This document shows, one piece after another, positions 34,486-44,078 of a DNA stretch of 64,000 nucleotides. The DNA is from Acidobacteriota bacterium (GTDB taxonomy: Bacteria; Acidobacteriota; Vicinamibacteria; Vicinamibacterales; UBA2999), in assembly GCA_030697165.1 (NCBI GenBank), contig JAUYQQ010000009.1:310001-374000 (forward strand), read 5' to 3'. The notes below the pieces were generated by a model. The model searched no databases, had not been told where the DNA came from, and was given only the letters and a program-made list of their open reading frames with translations. The first letter of the stretch is position 1. Every line of letters starts with the position of its first letter. Made by a program: the position numbers and the translations under genes.

Positions 34486-35052
34486 TTGGGGCACTCGCAC
34501 GACCTGAACCCGCCGTACAAGTTCTGCCCGGTCTGTGGCAGCCCGCTCGAGCCTCGCGTGCTGAAGGTGACCGAGCCGAAGCGGCTGGTCTGCACCAACC
34601 AGGCCTGCGGGTTCGTGTTCTACCTGGATCCCAAGATCGCCGTGGGCACGATCATCCGCGTCAACGAGGGCCGGCAGATCGTGCTGGTCAGGCGCGCCAT
34701 CGAACCGGGCTACGGCAAGTGGGTGTTTCCGGGCGGCTATGTGGACCGGGGGGAGGAGATCACCCTGGCCGCCATCCGCGAGGCGCGCGAAGAGGTCGGG
34801 CTCGACGTGCGGCTCGACCACCTCGTCAACATCTACTCGTACGCCGGCCGGGCGCCGGTGATCATCGTCTATGCCGCCACGAAGATGTCGGGCGAGCTCG
34901 CCGTGGATGACGAGGGGATTGAAGCGAGGGAGTTTGACCTCGACGCGATTCCATGGGACGACCTCGCCTTCCGCAGCACCAACGAAGCGCTCAGGGATTA
35001 CCTCGCACGGCCGAAATCGGATCCACGCCAAGGGCCTGGCACGCCGGACTGA
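34486..35052 (+). CDS. Nudix hydrolase with N-terminal zinc ribbon
   Basis: 188 aa from a TTG. The zinc ribbon is CPVCG...CTNQACG (residues about 12-37). The complete Nudix box is GGYVDRGEEITLAAIREARE then EVGL. This form resembles NudC/ADP-ribose-type hydrolases with a zinc ribbon. The substrate is a nucleoside diphosphate derivative, not specified by sequence. It is divergent from def. Confidence 0.88.
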   Translation: MGHSHDLNPPYKFCPVCGSPLEPRVLKVTEPKRLVCTNQACGFVFYLDPKIAVGTIIRVNEGRQIVLVRRAIEPGYGKWVFPGGYVDRGEEITLAAIREAREEVGLDVRLDHLVNIYSYAGRAPVIIVYAATKMSGELAVDDEGIEAREFDLDAIPWDDLAFRSTNEALRDYLARPKSDPRQGPGTPD

Positions 35053-35086
35053 GCGACGGCCATCGAGACACCGTCGGGCTGGGGTA

Positions 35087-35572
35087 CTACCAGACGCTCG
35101 CGGGGTCTTTGATTCGCCCCGCAAGAATGGCTTTCCGCACTTCATCGTCGGTCGCCAAGCCGCCCGGCGCCGTGCCGCCCCACTCGAACCGGGTCGCGTC
35201 CGGTGTCCAGTGAAACAGCGCGACATGCCAGGTGGGGTTATCGCCGAGGCGCTGGTAGTAGACGAGGCAGTAGTTGGTCGAGCACCCGGCCGCAACCAAC
35301 CGCCGGGTTGGCGGCACGTGGGTCACACCCGTCGGCTGGAGCTCGGCCCCGGGATCGGCGATATCCAGGGTTTGGCTGCCGAATAATTCCTGCAACCCAT
35401 CGCGGACGCCGAGCGGCAAGCCCCTGATGGCGGTGACCATTTGAAACCGCTCGTTCTGCAAGTCAGCCCGCAGCGGCGCCGGCAGCGCGCCGGCGTCAGT
35501 CGCCTGGCTCCCTGTAGCCGTGCACGCGGACAGGGTCACGCCGATGACGCAGAGAAGTAGTGCGTGCCGCAT
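35087..35572 (-). CDS. Hypothetical lipoprotein
   Basis: 161 aa with lipobox LSAC (Cys at about residue 17). The mature part includes CSTNYCLVYYQRLGDNPTWHVALFHW and ends EVRKAILAGRIKDPASVW. No family is recognised. It starts 6 bp after the RibD-like gene, so the two are likely cotranscribed. Confidence 0.65.
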   Translation of the reverse strand: MRHALLLCVIGVTLSACTATGSQATDAGALPAPLRADLQNERFQMVTAIRGLPLGVRDGLQELFGSQTLDIADPGAELQPTGVTHVPPTRRLVAAGCSTNYCLVYYQRLGDNPTWHVALFHWTPDATRFEWGGTAPGGLATDDEVRKAILAGRIKDPASVW

Positions 35573-35578
35573 CCAGGG

Positions 35579-36136
35579 TCAACCTCTCACGTCGTAGCGT
35601 AGCGCCACCATGCCGCTCTCGTATCCCTTCACCTCGACCAGGTGCAGCGCCACGTCCTGGTCGAGCCGGTCGAAGAACGAGACGCCGTCGCCAATCAGGA
35701 TGGGCAGGATCGAATAGCGGACTTCGTCGGCCAGTCCGCGGCGAAGGCATTCGCCGCACACAGCGCCACCGCCAACGAACCAGATGCTGCGGAAGTTCGG
35801 CTTCAGCCGCTCGTTCACCAGTTTCGCGAGATCGCCCGAGTAGAACTCGACGGTCTCCCGGGTCCGTGGCAGCTTGCGACTGGTGAGGACGAAGGTGGGC
35901 TTGTCGCCGTAGGCCCAGCCATGGCCCCTGGCCTCGAAATCAAGCGCGGTCTCGTAGGTGCGCGAGCCCATGACGTAGCAGTCGATGGTCGCGAGAAACT
36001 CCGCGACCAACTCCGGTGACATGTTGTCGCCGCCCTCGAACTCGTCCGAGGTCTCCATCCAGTCGACGCGGCCGTCTTTCCGGGCGATGAAGCCGTCGAG
36101 GCTGGCCGCCATGTGGATCGTGACGCGAGAATCCAT
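35579..36136 (-). CDS. Dihydrofolate reductase / RibD C-terminal family protein
   Basis: 185 aa. The start MDSRVTIHMAASLDGFIAR is the usual opening. YVMGSRTYE, PTFVLTSRKL and IWFVGGGAVCGECLRRGLADEVRYSILPILIGDG are the NADPH-binding and core motifs. It probably reduces a pterin-like or other small substrate; it is unlikely to be the main DHFR. Confidence 0.87.
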   Translation of the reverse strand: MDSRVTIHMAASLDGFIARKDGRVDWMETSDEFEGGDNMSPELVAEFLATIDCYVMGSRTYETALDFEARGHGWAYGDKPTFVLTSRKLPRTRETVEFYSGDLAKLVNERLKPNFRSIWFVGGGAVCGECLRRGLADEVRYSILPILIGDGVSFFDRLDQDVALHLVEVKGYESGMVALRYDVRG

Positions 36137-36153
36137 GTGAATCGTGCCGTCGG

Positions 36154-37883
36154 CTACTCTAACCCAACGTCTCGGCGACGGGCGTATCTCTCCTGGGGCG
36201 AAATCTGCAGAACGCGGCCCTGGGGCGTCTCGAGCATCGGGATCACCTGCAGCCCGTCGAGTTCGATCGCTCGCGGCAGCCAGGGCGCCGAGTGGCCAAC
36301 CGGAAAGTCCTTGAAGACATCCACGATCAGCACGCGATCGGGCAAGGTGCCGTCGGCATTCGGCGTGAACAGGTCGCCGGGACGGAACACGGCCGGTGCA
36401 CCAGTGTAGACACCGGCTGACGTGCCATCCGGCCGCGTAACCAGGAAGCGATCGCGGACGAAGTCGTCGAGCGCGAGCCACCGGTCAATTCGGCCGACCA
36501 GCATGAGACACGCCAGTTCGTCGGTGCAGGCGACGCGATCCGCCGGCAGCAGGCCGGCGCGCACTTCGTCCATGCCGGGAATGTCGATGGTGGGTCGCGC
36601 GGCTTCGAGGCGATCGTCAATGGAACCCGAGCCACGCCATTGATCCAGCCCCAGGGCCAACGCGACGAGGGCGACCACGGCGAAGGCGACACGGCGTGGG
36701 AGCAAGCGCCCGACGATGGCATCAACGTCGATGGCAATAGCTGCCAGCATCAGCACGACCGGCAGCAGCAGGTAATTGGTGGTGATGCCGGAATCGATCA
36801 CCCCAAACCAGAGGACCCAGAACAGCCACAACAGGTGCGCGCCGCGCTCGTGCAGCCGCCACTCGCCACCGGCGCCCAGGAGGCGCGCGCCGAGCGACGC
36901 CAGCGCCAGCATCGTCAGCACCGGGTGCGCTGCGGCGAGGTGACGGAACATGTCCAGCGGGTACACGGCGCCGTCGGAGGCCACTCGCGCCACCGTGGCC
37001 ACGTCCAGGGGACCCAGATTCGACGCGCGCGCGATCGAGAACGAGAGCACCATGGCCGCGAAAGATAATCCGGCGACGGTGGCAAGTCCGGCGCGGGCGG
37101 GCACCAGCAGCCACGCCACCACCATCGCGGCCAGCGTGTGGCCGTACTGGCCGCTGGGCGGCACCTCGAACAGGTTCAACACCTGCCACAGGAAGAATCG
37201 CCTCACCATGGTCTCGCCGCTGGACGGTTCGAGCGCATGCAGCAAGAACAGGAGCCCCTGAGCCGCCACGAGACCGGTGACGATGGCGGCGGCGGCGGCC
37301 AGCCACGCCCGTCGCTTGGCGCGCACACCCAGTAGCGCGCACACGAGGGGGATGGCCGGCAGCGTGAATGCGAGTTCGTGGGTTAAACGCGAAACGAACG
37401 CGATGGTGCCTAGGGTGCCTAGAGTGCCTAAGGTGCGCTGGCCTCGGGTGCTCAGCAGCCACAACACCGCCAGATACGAGGCGAGGAACGGCGCGTAGAA
37501 GCGGCCGGTGGTGGCGGTGGCCCAGAAGGGCAGCGACATCGATACCAACGTCGCGGCGAGCACCGCGGCGCGATCGGTTGCGTGCCGGCCGACGATGGCG
37601 AAGACCAGGAGCACCGACACCAGCGCGCTCAGCAGGCTCAGTGCACGATAGGCTGGAAGTTGCGAACCGGTGAGCCAGCCGGCCATCCAACTGGCGTAGG
37701 AGTAGGCGAGGCCGCGGTCGTAGAGAAGCGCTGACGGCAGGTGCGGCAGGCCGCCGAGCTCGATGCCGCGGACGGCGAAGAGGGTGAACTCCTCGTCAAC
37801 GGAGTAGCCGGCGCGCGTCAGTTGCGACGCGCCGGCCAATAGGACTATTGCAGCAAGGACCGCGACCCAGGTCGAGGGCCGCG

Positions 37884-37887
<4 letters not shown>
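36154..37887 (-). CDS. Multi-pass membrane protein, GT39-like (GT-C glycosyltransferase fold)
   Basis: 577 aa with about 10-12 hydrophobic segments. The first loop has VDEEFTLF, matching the acidic motif of GT-C transferases. The C-terminal soluble region is about 150 residues. Residues near 153-164 ([12 protein letters not shown]) are encoded by the GGTGCCTAG tandem repeat at 37405-37436, inserted in frame. The ATG overlaps the aldolase stop by 4 nt. The sugar donor and acceptor are unknown. Confidence 0.7.
37405..37436. repeat. Tandem GGTGCCTAG repeat inside coding sequence
   Basis: Three to four units, translated as [10 protein letters not shown] in the membrane protein. The same unit sits at gene ends at 33866 and 42533. 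Confidence 0.85.
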
Positions 37888-38933
<1,046 letters not shown>

Positions 38934-38979
38934 GCCGAATTACTTTATCACCGGCAACACAGATGACGCAGATCCCGCG

Positions 38980-39031
38980 GTCCGGCTAAAGCCGGACGCT
39001 ACATCGATGTGGCGTCCGCCTTCAGGCGGAC
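38980..39031. repeat. REP-like pair of palindromes
   Basis: GTCCGGCTAAAGCCGGAC (38980-38997) and GTCCGCCTTCAGGCGGAC (39014-39031) flank GCTACATCGATGTGGC. The stop codon and last ten residues of ThiI (VRLKADATSM) are encoded by this element. Related single palindromes occur at 44032, 51038, 51074 and 58594. Confidence 0.9.
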
Positions 39032-40204
39032 CATTGCCGGCCGCGGGTGCACCAGGTCTTCCACCACGGCCTGGGCGGCCGCGGCCTTGACCATCTCGGC
39101 AATGGGCAGCCCGGCCTCGACCTCGTCAATCTGGTGCCGGCGGGCATGGGTCTCTGGATGGCGAGGCGTAAACAGGGTGCAGGTGTCCTGGTCGGGCTCG
39201 ATCGAGATTTCGAAGGTGCCCAGCCGCTGCGCCTGGCTCATGATCTCCTCCTTGTCCATGCCGACCAGCGGCCGCAGGATCGGCAACCGGGTCGCGCTGT
39301 CGGCGGCGGCGAGGTTGTCGAGGGTCTGCGACGCGACCTGGCCAATCACGTCACCCGTCACCAGCGCCTTCGCCCTGGCGTCGCGGGCGATGCGCTCGGC
39401 GATGCGCAGCATGAAGCGCCGGTAGATGATCACCCGCAGGGCGCCGGGCACGCCGAGCGTCACCTCACGCTGCAGCTCGCCAAACGGCACCAGGAACAGC
39501 CGCGACCGCAACTGGTAGCGCGTCAGGACCTCGGCCAGCCGGCGGGCCTTTCCCTGCGAAATGTTCGACAGGAACGGCGCGCTATGAAAATGCACCAGCG
39601 TCACGTGGCAACCGCGCTTCATCATGCGCCACGCCGCCACGGGCGAATCGATGCCGCCCGACAGCAGCGCCGTCACGCGGCCGGCCGTACCGGTCGGCAA
39701 TCCGCCGGGCCCCGCCTCCTTCTGCATGTAGAGGTACGCCTGCCCCGGCACGATCTCGACGCTGATCACCAGGTCGGCATGATCCAGGTCCACCTTCCAG
39801 CCGCGCGCGCGCCAGACCTTCGAGCCCAGGTCGCGTGCCAGGTCGGGCGAGGGCGTCGCGAACTGCTGATCGGCGCGGCGCACGTACACCCGAAAACTCG
39901 ACGCACTTTCGCGCGGCGGCAGCCGCGAGACAATCGCCTCGGCCATGCCGTCGAAGTCGAGCGGCACGCGGGTCGCCACCGAGTAGTTGGCAATGCCGAA
40001 CACGCGCGACATGCGATCGCGAATCTCGCCGGCCGTCGCCTCGCGGCCGAGCACGATCTCGATCCGGCCCATCGGCGTCCGGATCTCCTTCACGCTCAAT
40101 CCGGCCAGCGCCATGTGCAGATGGCGCACCAGCCGGCCAATGAACCACGGGCGGTTCTTGCCCTTGAGCGCGACCTCCGAATAGTGGGCAAGTATTGATG
40201 TCAT
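38999..40204 (-). CDS. thiI: tRNA 4-thiouridine synthase ThiI
   Basis: 401 aa from ATG 40204. The start MTSILAHYSEVALKGKNRPWF is the standard one. It has the N-terminal ferredoxin-like and THUMP domains and the PP-loop SGGIDSPVAAW. No rhodanese domain follows, as in many bacteria. The C-terminal ten residues come from the REP element at 38980. It inserts sulphur at U8 of tRNA and may feed thiamine synthesis. Confidence 0.92.
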   Translation of the reverse strand: MTSILAHYSEVALKGKNRPWFIGRLVRHLHMALAGLSVKEIRTPMGRIEIVLGREATAGEIRDRMSRVFGIANYSVATRVPLDFDGMAEAIVSRLPPRESASSFRVYVRRADQQFATPSPDLARDLGSKVWRARGWKVDLDHADLVISVEIVPGQAYLYMQKEAGPGGLPTGTAGRVTALLSGGIDSPVAAWRMMKRGCHVTLVHFHSAPFLSNISQGKARRLAEVLTRYQLRSRLFLVPFGELQREVTLGVPGALRVIIYRRFMLRIAERIARDARAKALVTGDVIGQVASQTLDNLAAADSATRLPILRPLVGMDKEEIMSQAQRLGTFEISIEPDQDTCTLFTPRHPETHARRHQIDEVEAGLPIAEMVKAAAAQAVVEDLVHPRPAMVRLKADATSM

Positions 40205-40215
40205 TTCCAAAAGGC

Positions 40216-40340
40216 AACCACGAGGGACACGGAGATCCACACGAAGGACACGAAGAATCTAATTTTAATAGTGGTTGGCGTGCTTCGTGGCTTCGGTCTT
40301 CGCGTGCTTCGTGGTTTCTGTCTTCGTGTGCTTCGTGGTT
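40216..40340. repeat. CACGAAG-type degenerate repeat
   Basis: Several imperfect copies of CACGAAG/CTTCGTG in both orientations between thiI and hpnE. Bases 40271-40340 are translated as the HpnE tail TTKHTKTETTKH and onward. A relative lies at 14340-14402. Confidence 0.8.
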
Positions 40341-41692
40341 GAGACAAGGGCTGCCGCGCGGTGGCCCGACACCGCCGCCGATTCAATCGTCGCCGGGAGG
40401 CCGGTATCGATCCAGTCGCCCGCCAGCAGGAACCCGGCAATGGCAGTCTCGGTCTGCGGCCGGGGCGGCGCGTCCGGCGCCAGCGAAAAGGTCGACCGCT
40501 TCTCGCGCACGGCCAGGCCCTTGCGCAGCACCGCGCTGCGAGCTGCCGGCAGCGCCGCTCGCACGTCGGCCAGCGCCAGCGCGATCAGTTCGTCGTTGCC
40601 CATCGCGACGATCGTCTCGGCGCCGCTCGAGATCATCGACAGGTGGGAACTGGCGCCGCCGACAATGGCGCGGCGATCGAACACCCACTGAAACGCGCGC
40701 CCGGGCAATCCGATCAGCGCTTCATGCATCACCGGACGATCGAACCACAGGTTCACCGTCACGATCGGCAGGCTGCCCAGTGCCGACGCATTGGCGATGG
40801 TGCCGGCCAACGCAGCGGGGGGCTCCTCGAACACGGCGCCGAGCGCATGCCACGGCACGGTGGAGATCACGACCGGCGCTGAAATGTGCTCGCCGCGCAC
40901 GCGCACGCCGGTCACGCGATCGCCCTCGACCACCACCCTGGCCGGCGCGTTGACCCGCACCTCGTGGCCGCGCGCCTCGAGCCACGCCCGCGCCGGTTCG
41001 GCATACAGTTCGTCGAGCGGCACCACTGGCATTACCAACGCGGCCGACGAAGGATCGGGGCCGAACATCCGCTCGAGAATGCCGACAAAGTACGACGCCG
41101 CCGCCTGGTCGATCGACTGGTTGAGCGCGGCCAGCGCCAGGGGTTCCCAGAACAGCTCGCAGAGGCGCGGCGCCTGGCCGAGTCGGGTGAGCCATTCGCG
41201 GACGGTTTCGCGGGACGGTTCGGTGGGGATGTAGCGTCCGCCTTCTTGACCGCCGTAGCCTTGGCGAAGGTGGTTAGGCGGACCAAGGGCTGCGCCCACG
41301 CGAAGAATCGATAGGCGCTCGGCCCAGCTGAGCGCGTCCCACGCGAGCACACCGCCGAGCAGGTGCAGCGGCGACGGCAGGGGCGGCAACTTCAGCACCG
41401 ACTCGCGGCCCTGCTGGTCGACCATGGTCAGCGCAAGACCCGCCTGCCACCGCACGCGGTCGAGCGCGTTGATGCGCGCCAGCAGCGCCAACGTGTCAAC
41501 GTAACAGCCCATCAGGATGTGCTGGCCGTTGTCGACGCGTTCGCCGGTTTCCGGATCGGTAAAGGCCGTGGCGCGGCCGCCCAGCCCTGGACGGGCTTCG
41601 AGCAGCAACACCCGCGCGCCGGCTTCTGCCAGCGCGGTGGCGGCACTGAAGCCGGCCACGCCGCCGCCAATGACTACGGCGTCGGCGGTCAC
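40265..41692 (-). CDS. hpnE: Hydroxysqualene dehydroxylase / squalene-associated FAD desaturase
   Basis: 475 aa from GTG 41692 (GTGA overlap with hpnD). FAD motif AVVIGGGVAGFSAA, then EARPGLGGRATAF and the C-terminal LAGDWIDTGLPATIESA. It removes the hydroxyl group from hydroxysqualene in the three-step bacterial squalene route. Two repeats have altered it: an 18-residue in-frame insert (LRQGYGGQEGGRYI region, 41231-41284) and a Lys/Thr/His-rich tail from the repeat at 40271. Confidence 0.9.
   Translation of the reverse strand: MTADAVVIGGGVAGFSAATALAEAGARVLLLEARPGLGGRATAFTDPETGERVDNGQHILMGCYVDTLALLARINALDRVRWQAGLALTMVDQQGRESVLKLPPLPSPLHLLGGVLAWDALSWAERLSILRVGAALGPPNHLRQGYGGQEGGRYIPTEPSRETVREWLTRLGQAPRLCELFWEPLALAALNQSIDQAAASYFVGILERMFGPDPSSAALVMPVVPLDELYAEPARAWLEARGHEVRVNAPARVVVEGDRVTGVRVRGEHISAPVVISTVPWHALGAVFEEPPAALAGTIANASALGSLPIVTVNLWFDRPVMHEALIGLPGRAFQWVFDRRAIVGGASSHLSMISSGAETIVAMGNDELIALALADVRAALPAARSAVLRKGLAVREKRSTFSLAPDAPPRPQTETAIAGFLLAGDWIDTGLPATIESAAVSGHRAAALVSTTKHTKTETTKHAKTEATKHANHY
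41231..41284. repeat. REP-like element inserted in frame in hpnE
   Basis: 54 bp with inverted ends GTCCGCC and GGCGGAC. The inner part TAGCCTTGGCGAAGGTGG is also found, with small changes, at 47171-47199. On the minus strand it reads PPNHLRQGYGGQEGGRYI, a peptide I associate with repeat-derived inserts in acidobacterial proteins. Confidence 0.85.
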
Positions 41693-42531
41693 GCGCGTGA
41701 AAACAGGCGATAGCCGAGCGCCGACAGCTGCCCACGCGCCCAGATCGCGAGCGCAATTCGCGCCCGCACGGCCTTGGGTACGCGAATCAACTCGGCGAAC
41801 ACGTCGTAGTGGCGGCGCTCGATGCGCTGGAGGATCTCGAAGTAGATGCCGCCCATGATCTCGGCCGCAACCAGCTTGTGCGCATCGGCGTGGGGCATGG
41901 CCTGCGCGGCGGCGGTGTAGAACTGGCGCGCGCGCTGGCACTGGTGCGCCAGCAGGTTGCGCATGGCCGGGGTGACGACACCGGCGCGCAAGTCGGCTTC
42001 GCATACGCCGAAGCGCGCGAGGTCTTCTTGCGGCAGGTAGACGCGGCCATTCTTGAGGTCAACGGCCACGTCGCGAATGATGTTGGTGAGCTGCAGGGCC
42101 AGGCCCAGGTTGAAGGCGTAGTCGCGCGAGCGCGAGTCGCGCGCGCCGAAGATTTCGATGCACATCAGGCCGACCGCCGAGGCGACGCGGCGGCAATAGC
42201 CGGACAGCTCGTCGAAGGTCTGGTACGTCTTGTGACGAAGGTCCATCTCGACGCCGTCGACCAGGTCGTCAAACGGCTGCCGCGACAACGAAAAGGCCGC
42301 CACTACCGGTGCCAGGTTCTGCCCCTGCGGCGTGAGCGGGGCTTCGCCGCCGAACAGTCGGCCCACCTCTTCGCGCCACCGGCCAATCTCGCGTGCCGCG
42401 GTCACCTCATCCGGCGCCTCATCCACCGCATCGTCCACGGCGCGGCAGAAGTCCCAGACCAGGCCAATAGCCTGACGCTGCTCGTCTGGCAGGACTAGGA
42501 ACGAGTACGAGAATGATGTGTCTCTTGCCAC
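41689..42531 (-). CDS. hpnD: Presqualene diphosphate synthase
   Basis: 280 aa. The first Asp motif is DDAVDE and the second is DVAVDLKNGRVYLP; both bind Mg-diphosphate. It condenses two farnesyl diphosphates. Its start lies directly beside the tandem repeat that separates it from hpnC. Its stop overlaps hpnE. Confidence 0.92.
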   Translation of the reverse strand: MARDTSFSYSFLVLPDEQRQAIGLVWDFCRAVDDAVDEAPDEVTAAREIGRWREEVGRLFGGEAPLTPQGQNLAPVVAAFSLSRQPFDDLVDGVEMDLRHKTYQTFDELSGYCRRVASAVGLMCIEIFGARDSRSRDYAFNLGLALQLTNIIRDVAVDLKNGRVYLPQEDLARFGVCEADLRAGVVTPAMRNLLAHQCQRARQFYTAAAQAMPHADAHKLVAAEIMGGIYFEILQRIERRHYDVFAELIRVPKAVRARIALAIWARGQLSALGYRLFSRA

Positions 42532-42532
42532 G

Positions 42533-42597
42533 GGTGCCTAAGGTGCCTAGCGTGCCTAATGGTGCCTAAGGGGTTGGTGCCACGGTGCCAGCGTGCC
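42533..42597. repeat. GGTGCCTAA tandem repeat at the hpnC-hpnD junction
   Basis: Six or more imperfect units. It encodes the last residues and the stop codon of hpnC (TAG at 42566-42568) and forms the whole hpnC-hpnD spacer. Confidence 0.88.
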
Positions 42598-43468
42598 GGC
42601 GCCAAAGGGCTGTGCCAAACGCTATCACTAATGCATCGCTGGTGCCGAGCGCCGGACGCGACGTGAAGACGTCGTAGTGGCCGGCTTCGAGGCGATCGAG
42701 AATGCGGGAACCGCCGAGCCAGGTGGCGCGCAGCTCGTAGCGAAGGCGGCCGCCGACCCCGTCGCAGACCGGGCGGCCGGCGGCGAACAGTTGCCGCGTG
42801 CGTGCGCCGCAGGCGCGCATGGCCGCCGCCCACTCCGGCGTCAGGCGGCCGCGATCGAGGGCTGTCGGGTCGGCGCCGGCGGCCCGCCAGGTTTCTTCGG
42901 GCACGTAGAGCCGGCCGCGCGGCCAGTCGATGGCCAGGTCCTGCCAGAAATTGGTGAGCTGCAATGCCGTGCATACGGCATCGCTGGCGCGGTCGAGCGC
43001 CCCATCGCGATAGCCACTCAGCCGCAGGACCAGGCGGCCCACCGGGTTTGCAGATCGCCGGCAGTAGTCCAGGACGTCGTTCCACGACGCATACCGAGTC
43101 GTTACGACATCCTGCTTGAATGCACTCAACAGGTCGTGGAACAACTCCGCCGGGAGGTCGAAGCGTTCGCGCGTGTTCGCCAGCGCGCTGAAGATCATGT
43201 CGGGAGGGCACTGCTGGTCGGGAGGGCGCTTTGCGTCGGGAAAGTGCTCGCCATCAAGCCGCCTCCCCCACTCATCCAGTAGTCGCAAACGCTCGTCCGG
43301 CTCGCGGCCGGGCTCATCCGCGAAATCGTCGGCGGTGCGGGCAAAGGCATAGATGGCGGCGACGTGTGGACGCAGCCGCGCGGGCATCAGGCGCGAGGCG
43401 ACCGGAAAGTTCTCGTAGTGGGATTCAGCCAGCCGCTGACAAGCCGCGTAGGCTTGCTCGAGGTTCAC
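42566..43468 (-). CDS. hpnC: Hydroxysqualene synthase-like protein
   Basis: 300 aa from GTG 43468, GTGA overlap with pduO. Motifs are HYENFPVASRLMP, DDFADEPG (first Asp motif) and QDLAIDWPRGRLYVP (second). HpnC turns presqualene diphosphate into hydroxysqualene. Residues HFPDAKRPPDQQCPPDM come from a GTCGGGAGGGC repeat (43199-43241), and the C-terminus ends in the GGTGCC repeat, so both a loop and the tail are repeat-derived. Confidence 0.9.
   Translation of the reverse strand: MNLEQAYAACQRLAESHYENFPVASRLMPARLRPHVAAIYAFARTADDFADEPGREPDERLRLLDEWGRRLDGEHFPDAKRPPDQQCPPDMIFSALANTRERFDLPAELFHDLLSAFKQDVVTTRYASWNDVLDYCRRSANPVGRLVLRLSGYRDGALDRASDAVCTALQLTNFWQDLAIDWPRGRLYVPEETWRAAGADPTALDRGRLTPEWAAAMRACGARTRQLFAAGRPVCDGVGGRLRYELRATWLGGSRILDRLEAGHYDVFTSRPALGTSDALVIAFGTALWRRHAGTVAPTP
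43199..43241. repeat. GTCGGGAGGGC repeat inside hpnC
   Basis: Three imperfect units in frame within hpnC. The same unit GTCGGGAGGGCACT occurs at 32187-32213 after a hairpin in a non-coding gap. Confidence 0.8.
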
Positions 43469-44004
43469 CACTGAGTTTCTTGGACACCGGCTCGATGGTT
43501 TGCCGCCCTGGCGATCGTGAACAGCAAATCCGACAGCCGGTTCAGGTAGACGATCACCACCGGTTCGACGGCGTCGGCGCCGAGCAGCAGCACCGACCGC
43601 TCCGCGCGGCGGCACACGGTGCGCGCGTAGTGGAGCGCCGCGCCGGCCGGGCAACCGTCAGACAGGATGAAGTGGCGCAGTGGCGCGATTTGCTCATCCA
43701 GTTTGTCGATCCAACCTTCGAGGCGACTGATGCTCTCGTCGTTGATCACGATCTTCTCGACCCGCCTCGCGATCTTGTGCGACGGGTCGGCGAGCCGCGC
43801 GCCCAGCGCGAACAGGTCGCGCTGGAGAGACACGCACATCTCATCCAGGTCCGGTGGCAGGCCGGCGGCGCGCACCATGCCGAGGCACGCCTGCACCTCG
43901 TCCACGTCGCCGTACGCGATCACCCGCGGGTGGGTCTTCGAGACCCGGGTGCCGTCGAACAAGCTGGTATCGCCGGTGTCGCCGGTTTTTGTGTAGATGG
44001 ACAC
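43465..44004 (-). CDS. pduO: Cob(I)alamin adenosyltransferase, PduO type
   Basis: 179 aa: MSIYTKTGDTGDTSLFDGTRVSK (ATP site), YGDVDEVQACLG, and the C-terminal CRRAERSVLLL with YLNRLSDLLF. It makes adenosylcobalamin. It leads the hpn genes with a 4 nt overlap; the link to squalene synthesis is not obvious. Confidence 0.92.
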   Translation of the reverse strand: MSIYTKTGDTGDTSLFDGTRVSKTHPRVIAYGDVDEVQACLGMVRAAGLPPDLDEMCVSLQRDLFALGARLADPSHKIARRVEKIVINDESISRLEGWIDKLDEQIAPLRHFILSDGCPAGAALHYARTVCRRAERSVLLLGADAVEPVVIVYLNRLSDLLFTIARAANHRAGVQETQW

Positions 44005-44031
44005 TGGTAGGATTATAGGGCGTCGCAGCCG

Positions 44032-44049
44032 CTCCGGCTAAAGCCGGAG
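44032..44049. repeat. REP-like palindrome
   Basis: CTCCGGCTAAAGCCGGAG followed by GCTACAT, between the divergent pduO and mutY-like genes. Confidence 0.8.
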
Positions 44050-44078
44050 GCTACATTGCGGCTTACTGATCACCACAC

